This document shows positions 15,624-24,534 of a stretch of 46,812 bases of DNA, piece after piece. The position numbers were made by a program, and so were the translations under genes. Where the stretch lies: the NCBI GenBank assembly GCA_020436935.1, contig JAGQWX010000040.1:1-46812 (forward strand). Direction: 5' to 3'. Each line of letters starts with the position of its first letter. The stretch's first letter is position 1. The notes beneath the pieces were generated by a model. It had not been told where the DNA came from, made no database searches, and saw only the letters and a program-made list of their open reading frames with translations. Origin of the DNA: Saprospiraceae bacterium (GTDB lineage Bacteria > Bacteroidota > Bacteroidia > Chitinophagales > Saprospiraceae).

Positions 15624-18281
15624 ATGTATTTTATGAAACCGGAATGGGGCATCATATGCCTGTTATTGTTATTTGCAAACCTAAATAGAGCCACGGGACA
15701 GGGTGTTCCGGAGATCATTGCTTTTGATAATCATACTTATGGTGGTTCTCACCAAAACTGGATGTTTGCCCAGGATTGCAATGAATTATTGTACGTGGCT
15801 AATACAGAAGGAGTACTCATATACAATGGCTATAGCTGGAGGAAGGTGGATATACTTGACGGTAAAAGGCCAAGGTGCATTTATGCAGCTGAAGATTGTA
15901 AAGTCTATGTTGGAGGCTTTGAGTTTTTTGGATACATTGATATGAATAATCCTGCAAGTCCAAAATTTATAGCGTTGGATGTCAATGGGTTATCAGGCTC
16001 CAGAGAAGAAATATGGAATATTTTTGGAAAGGAAGGACTTTTGGTGTTCCAATCCTTTGCAGATGTATATACTTATGATTTTAAAAAATTTTCCCGATTG
16101 AAGCCTTCAGCCAATATCATGCTGGGTGCCAGGGTAGGAAAAGAATTGCTGATTCCTAAGATTGAGAATGGAATATATCTTCTCGAGAATGGTGAACTTA
16201 CCGAGCTCGATTGGTTAAGCAATTTAAATCAGCAAGTAAAAATCACATCATTGGTTGAAAGTGGAGAAGGCGTACTCATCACAACTCAGCATGATGGAGT
16301 CTATATCAAATCAAAAGGCGCAGTGCTCAGAAAGATCAAAATTAAGACATCACCGGATATTGAAAGCCAGGAAATCAATAAGGCCATCAGACTGAAAGAA
16401 GGAGGATATGCTATTGGCACCATATCAAATGGAGTTTATCTCCTGGATGAGGAATTGAGGGTCAGACATATCCTTAACAAGCAGAACAGCCTGAGCAACA
16501 ATACTGTATTGGCTCTTTTTCAGGATAAAGAAGGCGACCTGTGGGTAGGACTCGACAAGGGGATCAATCAGGTAAAATTGGATGAAAACCATTTGATGTA
16601 CTACGACAAAACGGGTAGTATTGGCACCCTATTTTCCGCAGTTGAAGGAGATCGGGGAGAACTCATAATTGGGACCAATCAAGGCTTGTTTGTCCAGAAT
16701 AAAGAACGGGAGTTTTCTTTGGTATCAGGGACTCAGGGCCAGGTTTGGTCACTGCTTCAACAAAATAAAGATCTCTTGGTGGGACACAACAATGGTACGT
16801 TTTTGTGGAAGGAAGGCAGATTGACAAAAATTTCTGATCAGGCAGGAGGTTGGGACATGAATGTTTTGCCTGACGGTTCTATTTTGCAGTCAACTTACAA
16901 TGGATTTATACGATTAACGCCTTCGCAACAAGGCTGGGTCTCCAATTTGAGAATAAGTGGGCAGTATCTTCCTATGGAGAGATTCGCCTTGTCTGGCAAT
17001 GAAATCATGGGCTACCACATTGATTATGGCTTATTGCATGCAAGATTTACATCAAATTTTGACAGTATTTATGCGGTTGAAAAAATAGCTGAGCCATCTG
17101 GCCTTGCCCTGGATAATCAAGTCATATTATTCGTTGATGGTGGAAAGTTCATGATCCTTAATCAGGGGAGGTTTTTCAGACTTGATGGAAATGTACTTCA
17201 GGAAAGTGGATCAACTGGGAGCTCAGAGAATCCATATTATAATATCGTAAAGAGGAGTATTTCAGATAATTATGCACCACATAATGCATTTAAAAATCTA
17301 TTTGTAAAGGGGTGGGTGATCAAGGTGATCGATGATGGATTTGAAATCTGGAAGAATGGATATGAACCGCCCATTGATTGTAACTTAAGACTAGACTATT
17401 TCACGGTCAATGGTGCCTTGGGCAAGACATCTGCAAAACAAAGCCAATTTGAACCAGAAGAAAACAATCTGGTAATCTATCTCCGAAAACCTTTTGAAAA
17501 GTGCAGCCAAATGATGTACCAATTGGCGGGTTGGGACAAGGAATGGGAAATCATTCCTGACAATGGCCAAATATCATACAGAAATCTAAGAAAAGGCGAG
17601 TACAGTTTGTTGATTAAAAATCAATTGAGTGGTGAAGAACAAACTGTGCTTTCCTTTGAGATAGAACCACATTGGTACGAAAGCTGGCCGGGTCTGTTGT
17701 TGTTGATCAGCATTATTTTTATAGCCTTTTATTTATTCAACCTGTGGCACAAAAGAAACCTCCAAAATGAAACTGCCAGACTCAACAAGGAAAAGGAACA
17801 GTTGCTCGAAAGGCAAAGAATCCTGGCATCCAATGAAAAAATGGCCCATGACCTGAGTTACAAATCAAAAATGTTGGCCAACTCCACTATGACCCTAGTG
17901 CAGAAAAATAATATGCTCAATGACTTGAAAGAATTGCTAGCCCATGAAGACGCTTCCGACACAGGTCGCAAAAAGTGGAAACAAAAGATGAAACACCTGA
18001 TAGAGCAAAACCTTTCCAGCGATACAGAATGGGAAATCTTTGAACAAAACTTTGCCGAAGTCCACGAAGATTTCATCGATCGGCTGAAAGAATTACATCC
18101 CCATCTTACCAGTGGAGAGCAGAGACTAGCTGCGTATATTAGGATGGATTTGTCTTCCAAAGAAATAGCTCCATTGATGAACATAAGTCTTCGCTCCGTT
18201 GAAAACAAAAGATACCGGCTCAGGAAACGACTTGGGCTGGAACACGATGATAACTTGTCCGCTTATTTGACCAATTTGTAA
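15624..18281 (+). CDS. Membrane-bound propeller/Y_Y_Y one-component LuxR-type regulator
   Basis: 885 residues. A signal peptide (MKPEWGIICLLLLFANL) is followed by propeller repeats in the periplasm (for example EGDLWVGLDKGINQVKL at about 310) and a Y_Y_Y domain (about 600-680, MMYQLAGWDKEWEII). One membrane helix (LLLLISIIFIAFYLFNLW, about 690-710) leads to a cytoplasmic coiled coil (about 715-760) and a C-terminal LuxR-like helix-turn-helix (about 825-885, LTSGEQRLAAYIRMDLSSKEIAPLMNIS, with SLRSVENKRYRLRKRL as recognition helix). There is no histidine kinase or receiver, so sensing and DNA binding are in one polypeptide. The ATG at 15624 is listed; the ATG at 15633 is an equally good start. 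It is divergent from the propeller kinase and ends 12 bases from the giant protein gene on the opposite strand, so it may regulate either neighbour. Confidence 0.9.
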   Translation: MYFMKPEWGIICLLLLFANLNRATGQGVPEIIAFDNHTYGGSHQNWMFAQDCNELLYVANTEGVLIYNGYSWRKVDILDGKRPRCIYAAEDCKVYVGGFEFFGYIDMNNPASPKFIALDVNGLSGSREEIWNIFGKEGLLVFQSFADVYTYDFKKFSRLKPSANIMLGARVGKELLIPKIENGIYLLENGELTELDWLSNLNQQVKITSLVESGEGVLITTQHDGVYIKSKGAVLRKIKIKTSPDIESQEINKAIRLKEGGYAIGTISNGVYLLDEELRVRHILNKQNSLSNNTVLALFQDKEGDLWVGLDKGINQVKLDENHLMYYDKTGSIGTLFSAVEGDRGELIIGTNQGLFVQNKEREFSLVSGTQGQVWSLLQQNKDLLVGHNNGTFLWKEGRLTKISDQAGGWDMNVLPDGSILQSTYNGFIRLTPSQQGWVSNLRISGQYLPMERFALSGNEIMGYHIDYGLLHARFTSNFDSIYAVEKIAEPSGLALDNQVILFVDGGKFMILNQGRFFRLDGNVLQESGSTGSSENPYYNIVKRSISDNYAPHNAFKNLFVKGWVIKVIDDGFEIWKNGYEPPIDCNLRLDYFTVNGALGKTSAKQSQFEPEENNLVIYLRKPFEKCSQMMYQLAGWDKEWEIIPDNGQISYRNLRKGEYSLLIKNQLSGEEQTVLSFEIEPHWYESWPGLLLLISIIFIAFYLFNLWHKRNLQNETARLNKEKEQLLERQRILASNEKMAHDLSYKSKMLANSTMTLVQKNNMLNDLKELLAHEDASDTGRKKWKQKMKHLIEQNLSSDTEWEIFEQNFAEVHEDFIDRLKELHPHLTSGEQRLAAYIRMDLSSKEIAPLMNISLRSVENKRYRLRKRLGLEHDDNLSAYLTNL

Positions 18282-18293
18282 GAGATACGTCTA

Positions 18294-21200
18294 TTATTTG
18301 ATCAATGTGATACTTCCCCTAAGAATATGACTTGATTCATTCCTATCGTTGAGTCTGACCTCCAACACATAAACATAAACTCCAGGTGCAACATTCACAC
18401 TACCAGATTCACCGTGCCACTCGAAAGGTGAGCTGGATGTGGTGTAAATCTTGTTTCCATAGCGGTCAAAAATACTCAGAGAAGTAATCTCCTTAACATA
18501 TTCGCCTATAGCGCTAAAGTCAATAAAGTGGTTGCTGTTCTGGGTAGCATTTTGATCAAAAATATTTGGAATTTGATTTGTCAAAGAGGCTAAAGATTCG
18601 ATGCTTAATTCAATAGAATCAGTAAGCAAACATCCATTTGAATCGGTTCCTTTAAAAAACACTTTACCGCTTTTATTGGGATAAAGCATCAAGTTTGTAC
18701 AGGAGCTGCAGTCTATTTCAAAATCACCACTCCACCAATCGAAATCCAGAAATTGCTCTTCATTGATCAGCAGTATGGTCGTCAATAAGCTTTGTACAAA
18801 TGAGCCGGAAGTTTTAATGACAGGAGTTTGTGAGTCCTGCAATTCCACCTTGACAGGAACAGTATATGTGCACCCGATGCTATCCCTGACAAACAAAGTT
18901 TGCTTCAGGTTAAGGTTTGCGCCTATGATGTCTTCACTTGAGCTAAATGCTATGTTGTCAAAAGAGTAAGAAAGATTCGTTTCAGGGAAGAGGGACTCCA
19001 GATCACTGAATAATATCTTGGTGCCATCACATTGGGCCTGGATATTGCTGTCCCCTGGGATCAAAGTTTTCCCACTTTCAATCACAACGTCCAGTGTATC
19101 CCTACAACCGTATTTGTTGGTGATTTCATAAACATATTCACCAGGAGTTAGATCGTTGAATAAAGTTTGCCTTATAGCTTGTCCATTCATAGTCATAGAG
19201 ATAATGCTGTCACCTGCAATTTCGATTTCTATGCTTCCATCTGAGCTATTTACACAGGTTTCATCTTTTTTAGAAACCAAGGTCAAATTACCTGTTGATT
19301 GGGTCACGAGATCCAGCTTGACTTGCATTTGACAATTGAACTCATCCTGAACTTTGAGTATATGGCGGCCTGATTTTACTACAAGTGAGTCATCGGGGTC
19401 CACTTGGGTATCATCAACAAAAATATTTTCGATGACATTATCTGCTTTGATACTGATCAAATATGCTGTGCTATCAGAACAGGCATCTATAATGGATTGG
19501 TCAATTCTTAAGCCCTTAATACCTGGAGAAAAGAGCAAGGTATAATCCTCTTTACATCCATATGGGTCAACAACCTGAAGGGTCAGGGAATCTTCTTGGG
19601 TAAAAAATGGATCATAAAAATAACCACCACCGTCTTCCGAGGGAAATACGTAATCACTGCTGGGCCAGATCACATTTTCCTGAGGTTTCAATGTCAGATT
19701 AAAGTACAAGGAATCCAAAATGCAAACCGGAAAATAATCGATCCTTCCCTGGCCGGTTTGCTCAGTTTGATAAACAACATTCAAGCTGTCGCAACCGCAC
19801 TCATCTTTGATTTTAAAGATAAATTGACAAGCTTTTTGATTGGGGTAAATATCGAATATCAAAGTGTCAGATTCAGTCAAATCACTTTGTATTAACACTT
19901 TGGTAAATAACAAACTATCTGCGTCAGCAACATTGTTGTTAATATCAGAATCATTGTACAACTCAACAAAAAAACTTGAACTGATGTCCATGATATTGGG
20001 CTTGAATACGATGCCTGGACGACCGTCGTCCAGGGAGAAAACCTCCACTTGTTCAGGCCTGATGCCTGGAACACCTGTAGTTGGAATTTCAGTTTTTTTT
20101 GAGGAAAATAAAACATTACAATCACACCAGTTCCTTCCATTGTAATTAATAGATTTCCATTTTTTCTTTCCACAGGATATGATACAATTATCTGAATAAG
20201 AGATTTCGATATGGATCGAATCTCCTGCTTTGAAATTTTCCAGGAATTTGATGAATAGGATGCCGTTCTGTTCCTTGTTTACTTCTACATCAGCGTGGCT
20301 GACAGTTATTCCCTCGATGGAAATTGATGAGGGAGGCTCGATGCCAAAAATGGTATTTTGATCGATTTCTCCCAATGCCTTAATGCTGATTCCTGAGCGT
20401 TGATTTGTAGAGCAAGTAGTTGAGGTCTGATGGATGTTCAGTTCCAATGGCTGTTCCTTTGGATTGATGCCCTCTGGATGTTTTAGCGCATCAAATTCAG
20501 TCATGGAAGACTTTTTTTCTGCACAAATATTAGAGAAAAGTATTTCTAGCTTCTGACTTTCGTTGACAAAATATGGACAATTGAGTTTGCCATTGAGATT
20601 TAGCTCAAATAGGCCAACATCATATTTTTTGAGCAGCACAGGTATGGATAACAATATCGAATCACCTTCTATTTTGAATACTTGGGATTCTCCATTTATT
20701 ATAAGTCTACTTATCGATTGCGGTGTTATTTGGTTAATACTAAAACCACGCAGATAAATGTCTTGTTGTCCCTGATGTTCAATACTCAACGCAAAACGCA
20801 GGTCCTGGCAATTGTCAGGAATAAAGCTGCTTGATTGCTGAACACTAAAAAACTGAACTGGCTCGACAATTCTGAGAATTGTTGGTGATAAAAAACCTTC
20901 CAGATTCCCCAATATTTCAGGAAAGCTTTTTCCTTTTGTGAAACCCGAGTATACCTTGATGGTTCTTTCTGAACAACCCGCTTGATGTACTATGATGCGG
21001 TAATTGTTGGTAGTGTGAAGCCTTGGTACCTCAAAAATCAAATAGTTACTTATTGCAGCGATGGGTTGTAGAGTATCCCCAAGGTCTTTATCATACAAAG
21101 CAAGTGTCAATTCTGCGTCTTTCTCAATGATCAGCCAACCATCAAATAAGTCATAGGGCGGGAAAATGTAATTGTCATCTTTATAAATTTTTAGATGCGA

Positions 21201-24074
21201 AAGATTGACATAACTCAAATCCCAACTTGCAGTACCTTCAATATCGGCATATGTGTCTTTATTGCTGACAATGCTTTCGAATTCAATTGCTTGAGCCTTT
21301 ATAGTTTTTGACAGTTGTTTTTGTACAAATGATTGTGATAATGGATCCCTTTCTTTAAAGTAATAAGTTACTTCAAGGCCTGTGTTTTGGTTGATGTAGT
21401 TGTTAAATACAGCTTTGATTTGTATGACATTTTCAATACTCTTTGCCTCCAGGAGATTGATATCTTTTATTATATATATGTCCTTATTTGACAATTCCTC
21501 CCTTGTAAGCAATTGAAGAAATGAACCTTTTAAGTTGAAAATGGAATCCTCAATGATAAAATGACTGTTTTTGGGTACCTCTAAAACCAAACTATCAAAA
21601 GTATAAAAAGCCCTGGTCCCATAAACAGGAGGAGTGACAGGGATATGACCTTCTAAATAATTGAGGTCAAAAGTAAGTTTGACTTCTTCTCCATAATAAT
21701 CCGGGAGTGCCCATATTTCATTATTATAGTATCTATTTCTTGTGTCGAAACTCGCTTTGAGGTTTATGGCTGGCTTACTGTACTTATACGGAATGTAAAC
21801 TGGATTTTTTTTCTCACATTCTGCCTTGACCATTGACAGCTCATATACGCTGTGATCTACAATTGCACTAAGTTTTAGATTTCCAAGACGCATTCCTCGA
21901 CGGACATATATGGAGTCTGTATTGGACAACCTATATGTTTTGAATATTGGTGTAAGATCATAGTTGAGCGCTTCGACGTCCTTATAAAGCTGATAATGAG
22001 CAATATTTGGCCTTGAAATTGACTCTGGTTTAATCACTTCCTTGATAACTGATCCATTACTGCGTAGGATGTTGATTTCCAATAAAGTATCAAAATATTC
22101 ATAGGTATTTGCCCTGTCAGAATAATAAGTCCTGAGATACAATTTGTCCTCTGGCCCCAGCTCACACAAGTTAATTGGAGTAATAATGACGTTTTCTGAT
22201 ATTGAATCTCCCGCAAGAATGACAACATCCTGAGCTGCGGGAATGGTATTGAGCTCATTATCGAAGACGGAGGTGTAGTTTTTCAGGCTTACTTCTTCAA
22301 ATTTGACTTTGAGATTTTCATAAGCCAATTGCTCATTTTTATCATGATATGCAAAGACTGCTGTGGGTACAAACATAGAGGTATCATTGATTTCAATGCA
22401 ATCACCTTGGCATCGGATTCTGGATTGGATAGAGAAGTAGTGCGGCTGTGGAATTTCGCAAGTACTACAATCTTCTCCTGCTAAGCCTGGCGGTTTTGAT
22501 ACCAGAAAATATATATCAAAAAGGTTGACTCTGGTTTTTACCTCACTAGTGAAAAATTTCAAGCTATCTCCCATGTCAATAATTGGGTATTTAATTATTT
22601 CTCTCACACCAAATTTCACGAAGGCGCCAAGACTGTCAACATATGTACTGTCTGTTCTGTAATAAGACACCAAAGCTGAGCTATCACTGAGCGGACTTAG
22701 CCAGGAAGGCTTTGAGAGCGTTATTTCAACATTTGGTGAAGTACATTCAAAAGTAATAGGTGTCAGCAGCAGACTTGTAATCTTAACGGTATCTCCATGA
22801 TATGTCACACTCTTATTTCCGTATGTGGGATCACGTTCAACAGTCAAAGTATTACTTAGTGAGACTCCTGTACCTGAAGGGTTTATGATTCCTGCAAATG
22901 AAACAACCTCTCCTCCACATAAATTTTTAGACCTGATGTACAGTGTTATTTCTTTTAGTTCTTGAATTGACCTATGATCATACCTGACGTAGATGGTGTA
23001 ATAACTATTGGGGCCAATATCATTCATTAATCCATCAAAATCTCCCTCCACTAGATTTTCATGACTAAAATCTTTGCCCTCAGTAGTAAATACACCATTT
23101 TTATTAATCAGGGCTTCATTGCCAATCAGAACAGTATTGGGCTGAATTCCAAGATTTGAGGTGATTTCAATTGTGGGCTCTCTGTAAATAAGTTCCCTCA
23201 TATTATTGACGGTAAATCTCAAAACTGCATGCTCGCAATTCTCAAAAGTATAACCACTGAAGGATGCTTGAAGTCTGGAAGTTACATCTGAGTAATTCAA
23301 TATCGGTTGATCCAGACTTTCAGCTAAGAGAAAACAATTTTCAAAGCCCTGACATGGTATTTGAAGTTGAATCTTGTCTGGTATGGTTTCTGAACATTGT
23401 TTGATTTCAATGATTTGTTCAACGGTCAGCAGTTCGCCCGGATCAAAGCTTGCGTCCTGATCGCCAATTTGGCGGAACTCTTCATCGAGGATCAAATCAT
23501 TTGAAACATTTGAACTGACCACATTGTATTGATCTGAAGCACCAAATTTTAGGAGCAATGTAGACAGGCTTTCACTTGTATTGTTGGCAATGACAAAGCT
23601 TCTTCTATACTTTAAAAGACCTATTCTGACCAGGCTTAAATTGGTGATATTAAAATCAATTTCTTTTACCTGCTGGCAAATTTCTGCAGTAGTATTATTG
23701 AAAGAGGCATCAAAACAAACCATGCTGTCCGGAAAACAGGCAATTTGGGTAAAACCCAAATGAAGCATAACCGTCTGACAAGGGTCTAAATCACCGATTT
23801 CTACATTGCCATCTGCTGTAAACCTTATTTCGTCAACTCCCTCCACAGTCTGTAGATTAAACATGTCACCAAGGGAAACCATTACTTTTCCGTTTTTGAT
23901 GGTCTGATTGGTGTTGTTGGTGAGTTTAAAAAATATGGTTGGATCTGCATTGCAATTGGTAGGTTCTTTTAAAAAGTTTGCCTCCATGAAAATCTGTGCA
24001 GTGATTCCAGGGGAGTATGAAAATAGAAAAATGAATAGAGCAACACGCATGAAATTTTTCAAAAAAATTATCAT
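18294..24074 (-). CDS. Giant secreted protein with gliding-motility type C-terminal domain
   Basis: 1926 residues, the largest gene here. A signal peptide (about 1-26) is followed by a very long beta-rich region with no recognisable enzyme domain. It looks like consecutive Ig-like or DUF11-like modules. Towards the end lies a segment like the SprB repeat (TCVNSSDGSIEIEIAGDS, then NGQAIRQTLFNDLTPGEYVYEITNKYG). The last 85 residues are a gliding-motility associated C-terminal domain (SLSIFDRYGNKIYTT, then WHGESG, then PGVYVYVLEVRL), which directs type IX secretion and surface attachment. Cysteines are frequent and partly paired. The most likely role is a surface adhesin or filament. It is the only gene of its transcript; no good promoter match was found upstream of 24074. 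Codon use and AT-richness look somewhat higher than in the neighbouring PUL. Confidence 0.85.
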   Translation of the reverse strand: MIIFLKNFMRVALFIFLFSYSPGITAQIFMEANFLKEPTNCNADPTIFFKLTNNTNQTIKNGKVMVSLGDMFNLQTVEGVDEIRFTADGNVEIGDLDPCQTVMLHLGFTQIACFPDSMVCFDASFNNTTAEICQQVKEIDFNITNLSLVRIGLLKYRRSFVIANNTSESLSTLLLKFGASDQYNVVSSNVSNDLILDEEFRQIGDQDASFDPGELLTVEQIIEIKQCSETIPDKIQLQIPCQGFENCFLLAESLDQPILNYSDVTSRLQASFSGYTFENCEHAVLRFTVNNMRELIYREPTIEITSNLGIQPNTVLIGNEALINKNGVFTTEGKDFSHENLVEGDFDGLMNDIGPNSYYTIYVRYDHRSIQELKEITLYIRSKNLCGGEVVSFAGIINPSGTGVSLSNTLTVERDPTYGNKSVTYHGDTVKITSLLLTPITFECTSPNVEITLSKPSWLSPLSDSSALVSYYRTDSTYVDSLGAFVKFGVREIIKYPIIDMGDSLKFFTSEVKTRVNLFDIYFLVSKPPGLAGEDCSTCEIPQPHYFSIQSRIRCQGDCIEINDTSMFVPTAVFAYHDKNEQLAYENLKVKFEEVSLKNYTSVFDNELNTIPAAQDVVILAGDSISENVIITPINLCELGPEDKLYLRTYYSDRANTYEYFDTLLEINILRSNGSVIKEVIKPESISRPNIAHYQLYKDVEALNYDLTPIFKTYRLSNTDSIYVRRGMRLGNLKLSAIVDHSVYELSMVKAECEKKNPVYIPYKYSKPAINLKASFDTRNRYYNNEIWALPDYYGEEVKLTFDLNYLEGHIPVTPPVYGTRAFYTFDSLVLEVPKNSHFIIEDSIFNLKGSFLQLLTREELSNKDIYIIKDINLLEAKSIENVIQIKAVFNNYINQNTGLEVTYYFKERDPLSQSFVQKQLSKTIKAQAIEFESIVSNKDTYADIEGTASWDLSYVNLSHLKIYKDDNYIFPPYDLFDGWLIIEKDAELTLALYDKDLGDTLQPIAAISNYLIFEVPRLHTTNNYRIIVHQAGCSERTIKVYSGFTKGKSFPEILGNLEGFLSPTILRIVEPVQFFSVQQSSSFIPDNCQDLRFALSIEHQGQQDIYLRGFSINQITPQSISRLIINGESQVFKIEGDSILLSIPVLLKKYDVGLFELNLNGKLNCPYFVNESQKLEILFSNICAEKKSSMTEFDALKHPEGINPKEQPLELNIHQTSTTCSTNQRSGISIKALGEIDQNTIFGIEPPSSISIEGITVSHADVEVNKEQNGILFIKFLENFKAGDSIHIEISYSDNCIISCGKKKWKSINYNGRNWCDCNVLFSSKKTEIPTTGVPGIRPEQVEVFSLDDGRPGIVFKPNIMDISSSFFVELYNDSDINNNVADADSLLFTKVLIQSDLTESDTLIFDIYPNQKACQFIFKIKDECGCDSLNVVYQTEQTGQGRIDYFPVCILDSLYFNLTLKPQENVIWPSSDYVFPSEDGGGYFYDPFFTQEDSLTLQVVDPYGCKEDYTLLFSPGIKGLRIDQSIIDACSDSTAYLISIKADNVIENIFVDDTQVDPDDSLVVKSGRHILKVQDEFNCQMQVKLDLVTQSTGNLTLVSKKDETCVNSSDGSIEIEIAGDSIISMTMNGQAIRQTLFNDLTPGEYVYEITNKYGCRDTLDVVIESGKTLIPGDSNIQAQCDGTKILFSDLESLFPETNLSYSFDNIAFSSSEDIIGANLNLKQTLFVRDSIGCTYTVPVKVELQDSQTPVIKTSGSFVQSLLTTILLINEEQFLDFDWWSGDFEIDCSSCTNLMLYPNKSGKVFFKGTDSNGCLLTDSIELSIESLASLTNQIPNIFDQNATQNSNHFIDFSAIGEYVKEITSLSIFDRYGNKIYTTSSSPFEWHGESGSVNVAPGVYVYVLEVRLNDRNESSHILRGSITLIK

Positions 24075-24396
24075 GGTAAGGGGACTAAAAAATTATGTTC
24101 AAGGATTTTGTTACATAAAAATTTAAAGATAAGAATTACTTAGAATATAAAAGCTGTTTGTGATTTTAAATTCATTTTTTAACATTTATAAACCTCTTGT
24201 TGGATGAAAAATCTTAATATATAGATTGTCCTATTTACAATTAGGTCTTATCGGAAAGTGATGAGGTCATATTATGAATGAAAATTTTTAAACCAGGTCG
24301 ACGAAGTCATAAATCATTGAAAATTAAGTAAATATAAAGTGATCTTCTTGGCTACATATATATTAAAACATCATATGATGAGTTTTTTGTGAGGTA

Positions 24397-24416
24397 CAAT
24401 AAGCTTCAATAAGCTT
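24397..24416. repeat. Tandem 10-base repeat CAATAAGCTT x2 touching the -33 element
   Basis: CAATAAGCTT occurs twice head-to-tail at 24397-24406 and 24407-24416, so the period is about one helical turn. The second copy ends on the TT of the -33 TTG of the promoter. A regulator binding to such a pair would sit on one face of the DNA and contact or block the RNA polymerase. Confidence 0.55.
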
Positions 24417-24445
24417 GACATTTGGAAATGTTCTGCTTAAATTTG
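24415..24445 (+). promoter_or_regulatory. Bacteroidota-type promoter for the carbohydrate-binding protein gene
   Basis: TTG at 24415-24417, a 20-base spacer, then TAAATTTG at 24438-24445, a full match to the TTG/TAnnTTTG pattern. The expected transcript start is near 24452, giving an 80-base leader before the ATG at 24535. Confidence 0.65.
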
Positions 24446-24534
24446 GCAAAGCAATTTGAAACTGCCCAAGGGATGAACAATTGTTCCCTAGGTTGCGTTC
24501 GAAGTTCAAATCACATTTAAAAAAGCTAAGTCAC

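Larger units (their letters stand above)
24075..24534. other. Divergent intergenic region of 460 bases
   Basis: An AT-rich gap between the giant secreted protein (minus) and the carbohydrate-binding protein (plus). It contains the plus-strand promoter at 24415-24445 and the tandem 10-base repeat at 24397-24416. I see no short gene or RNA in the remaining 24127-24390. Confidence 0.6.

Noticed and set aside
24397-24416. CRISPR-like or tandem-array reading of the CAATAAGCTT pair
   Set aside because: There are only two copies, no spacers and no cas genes.
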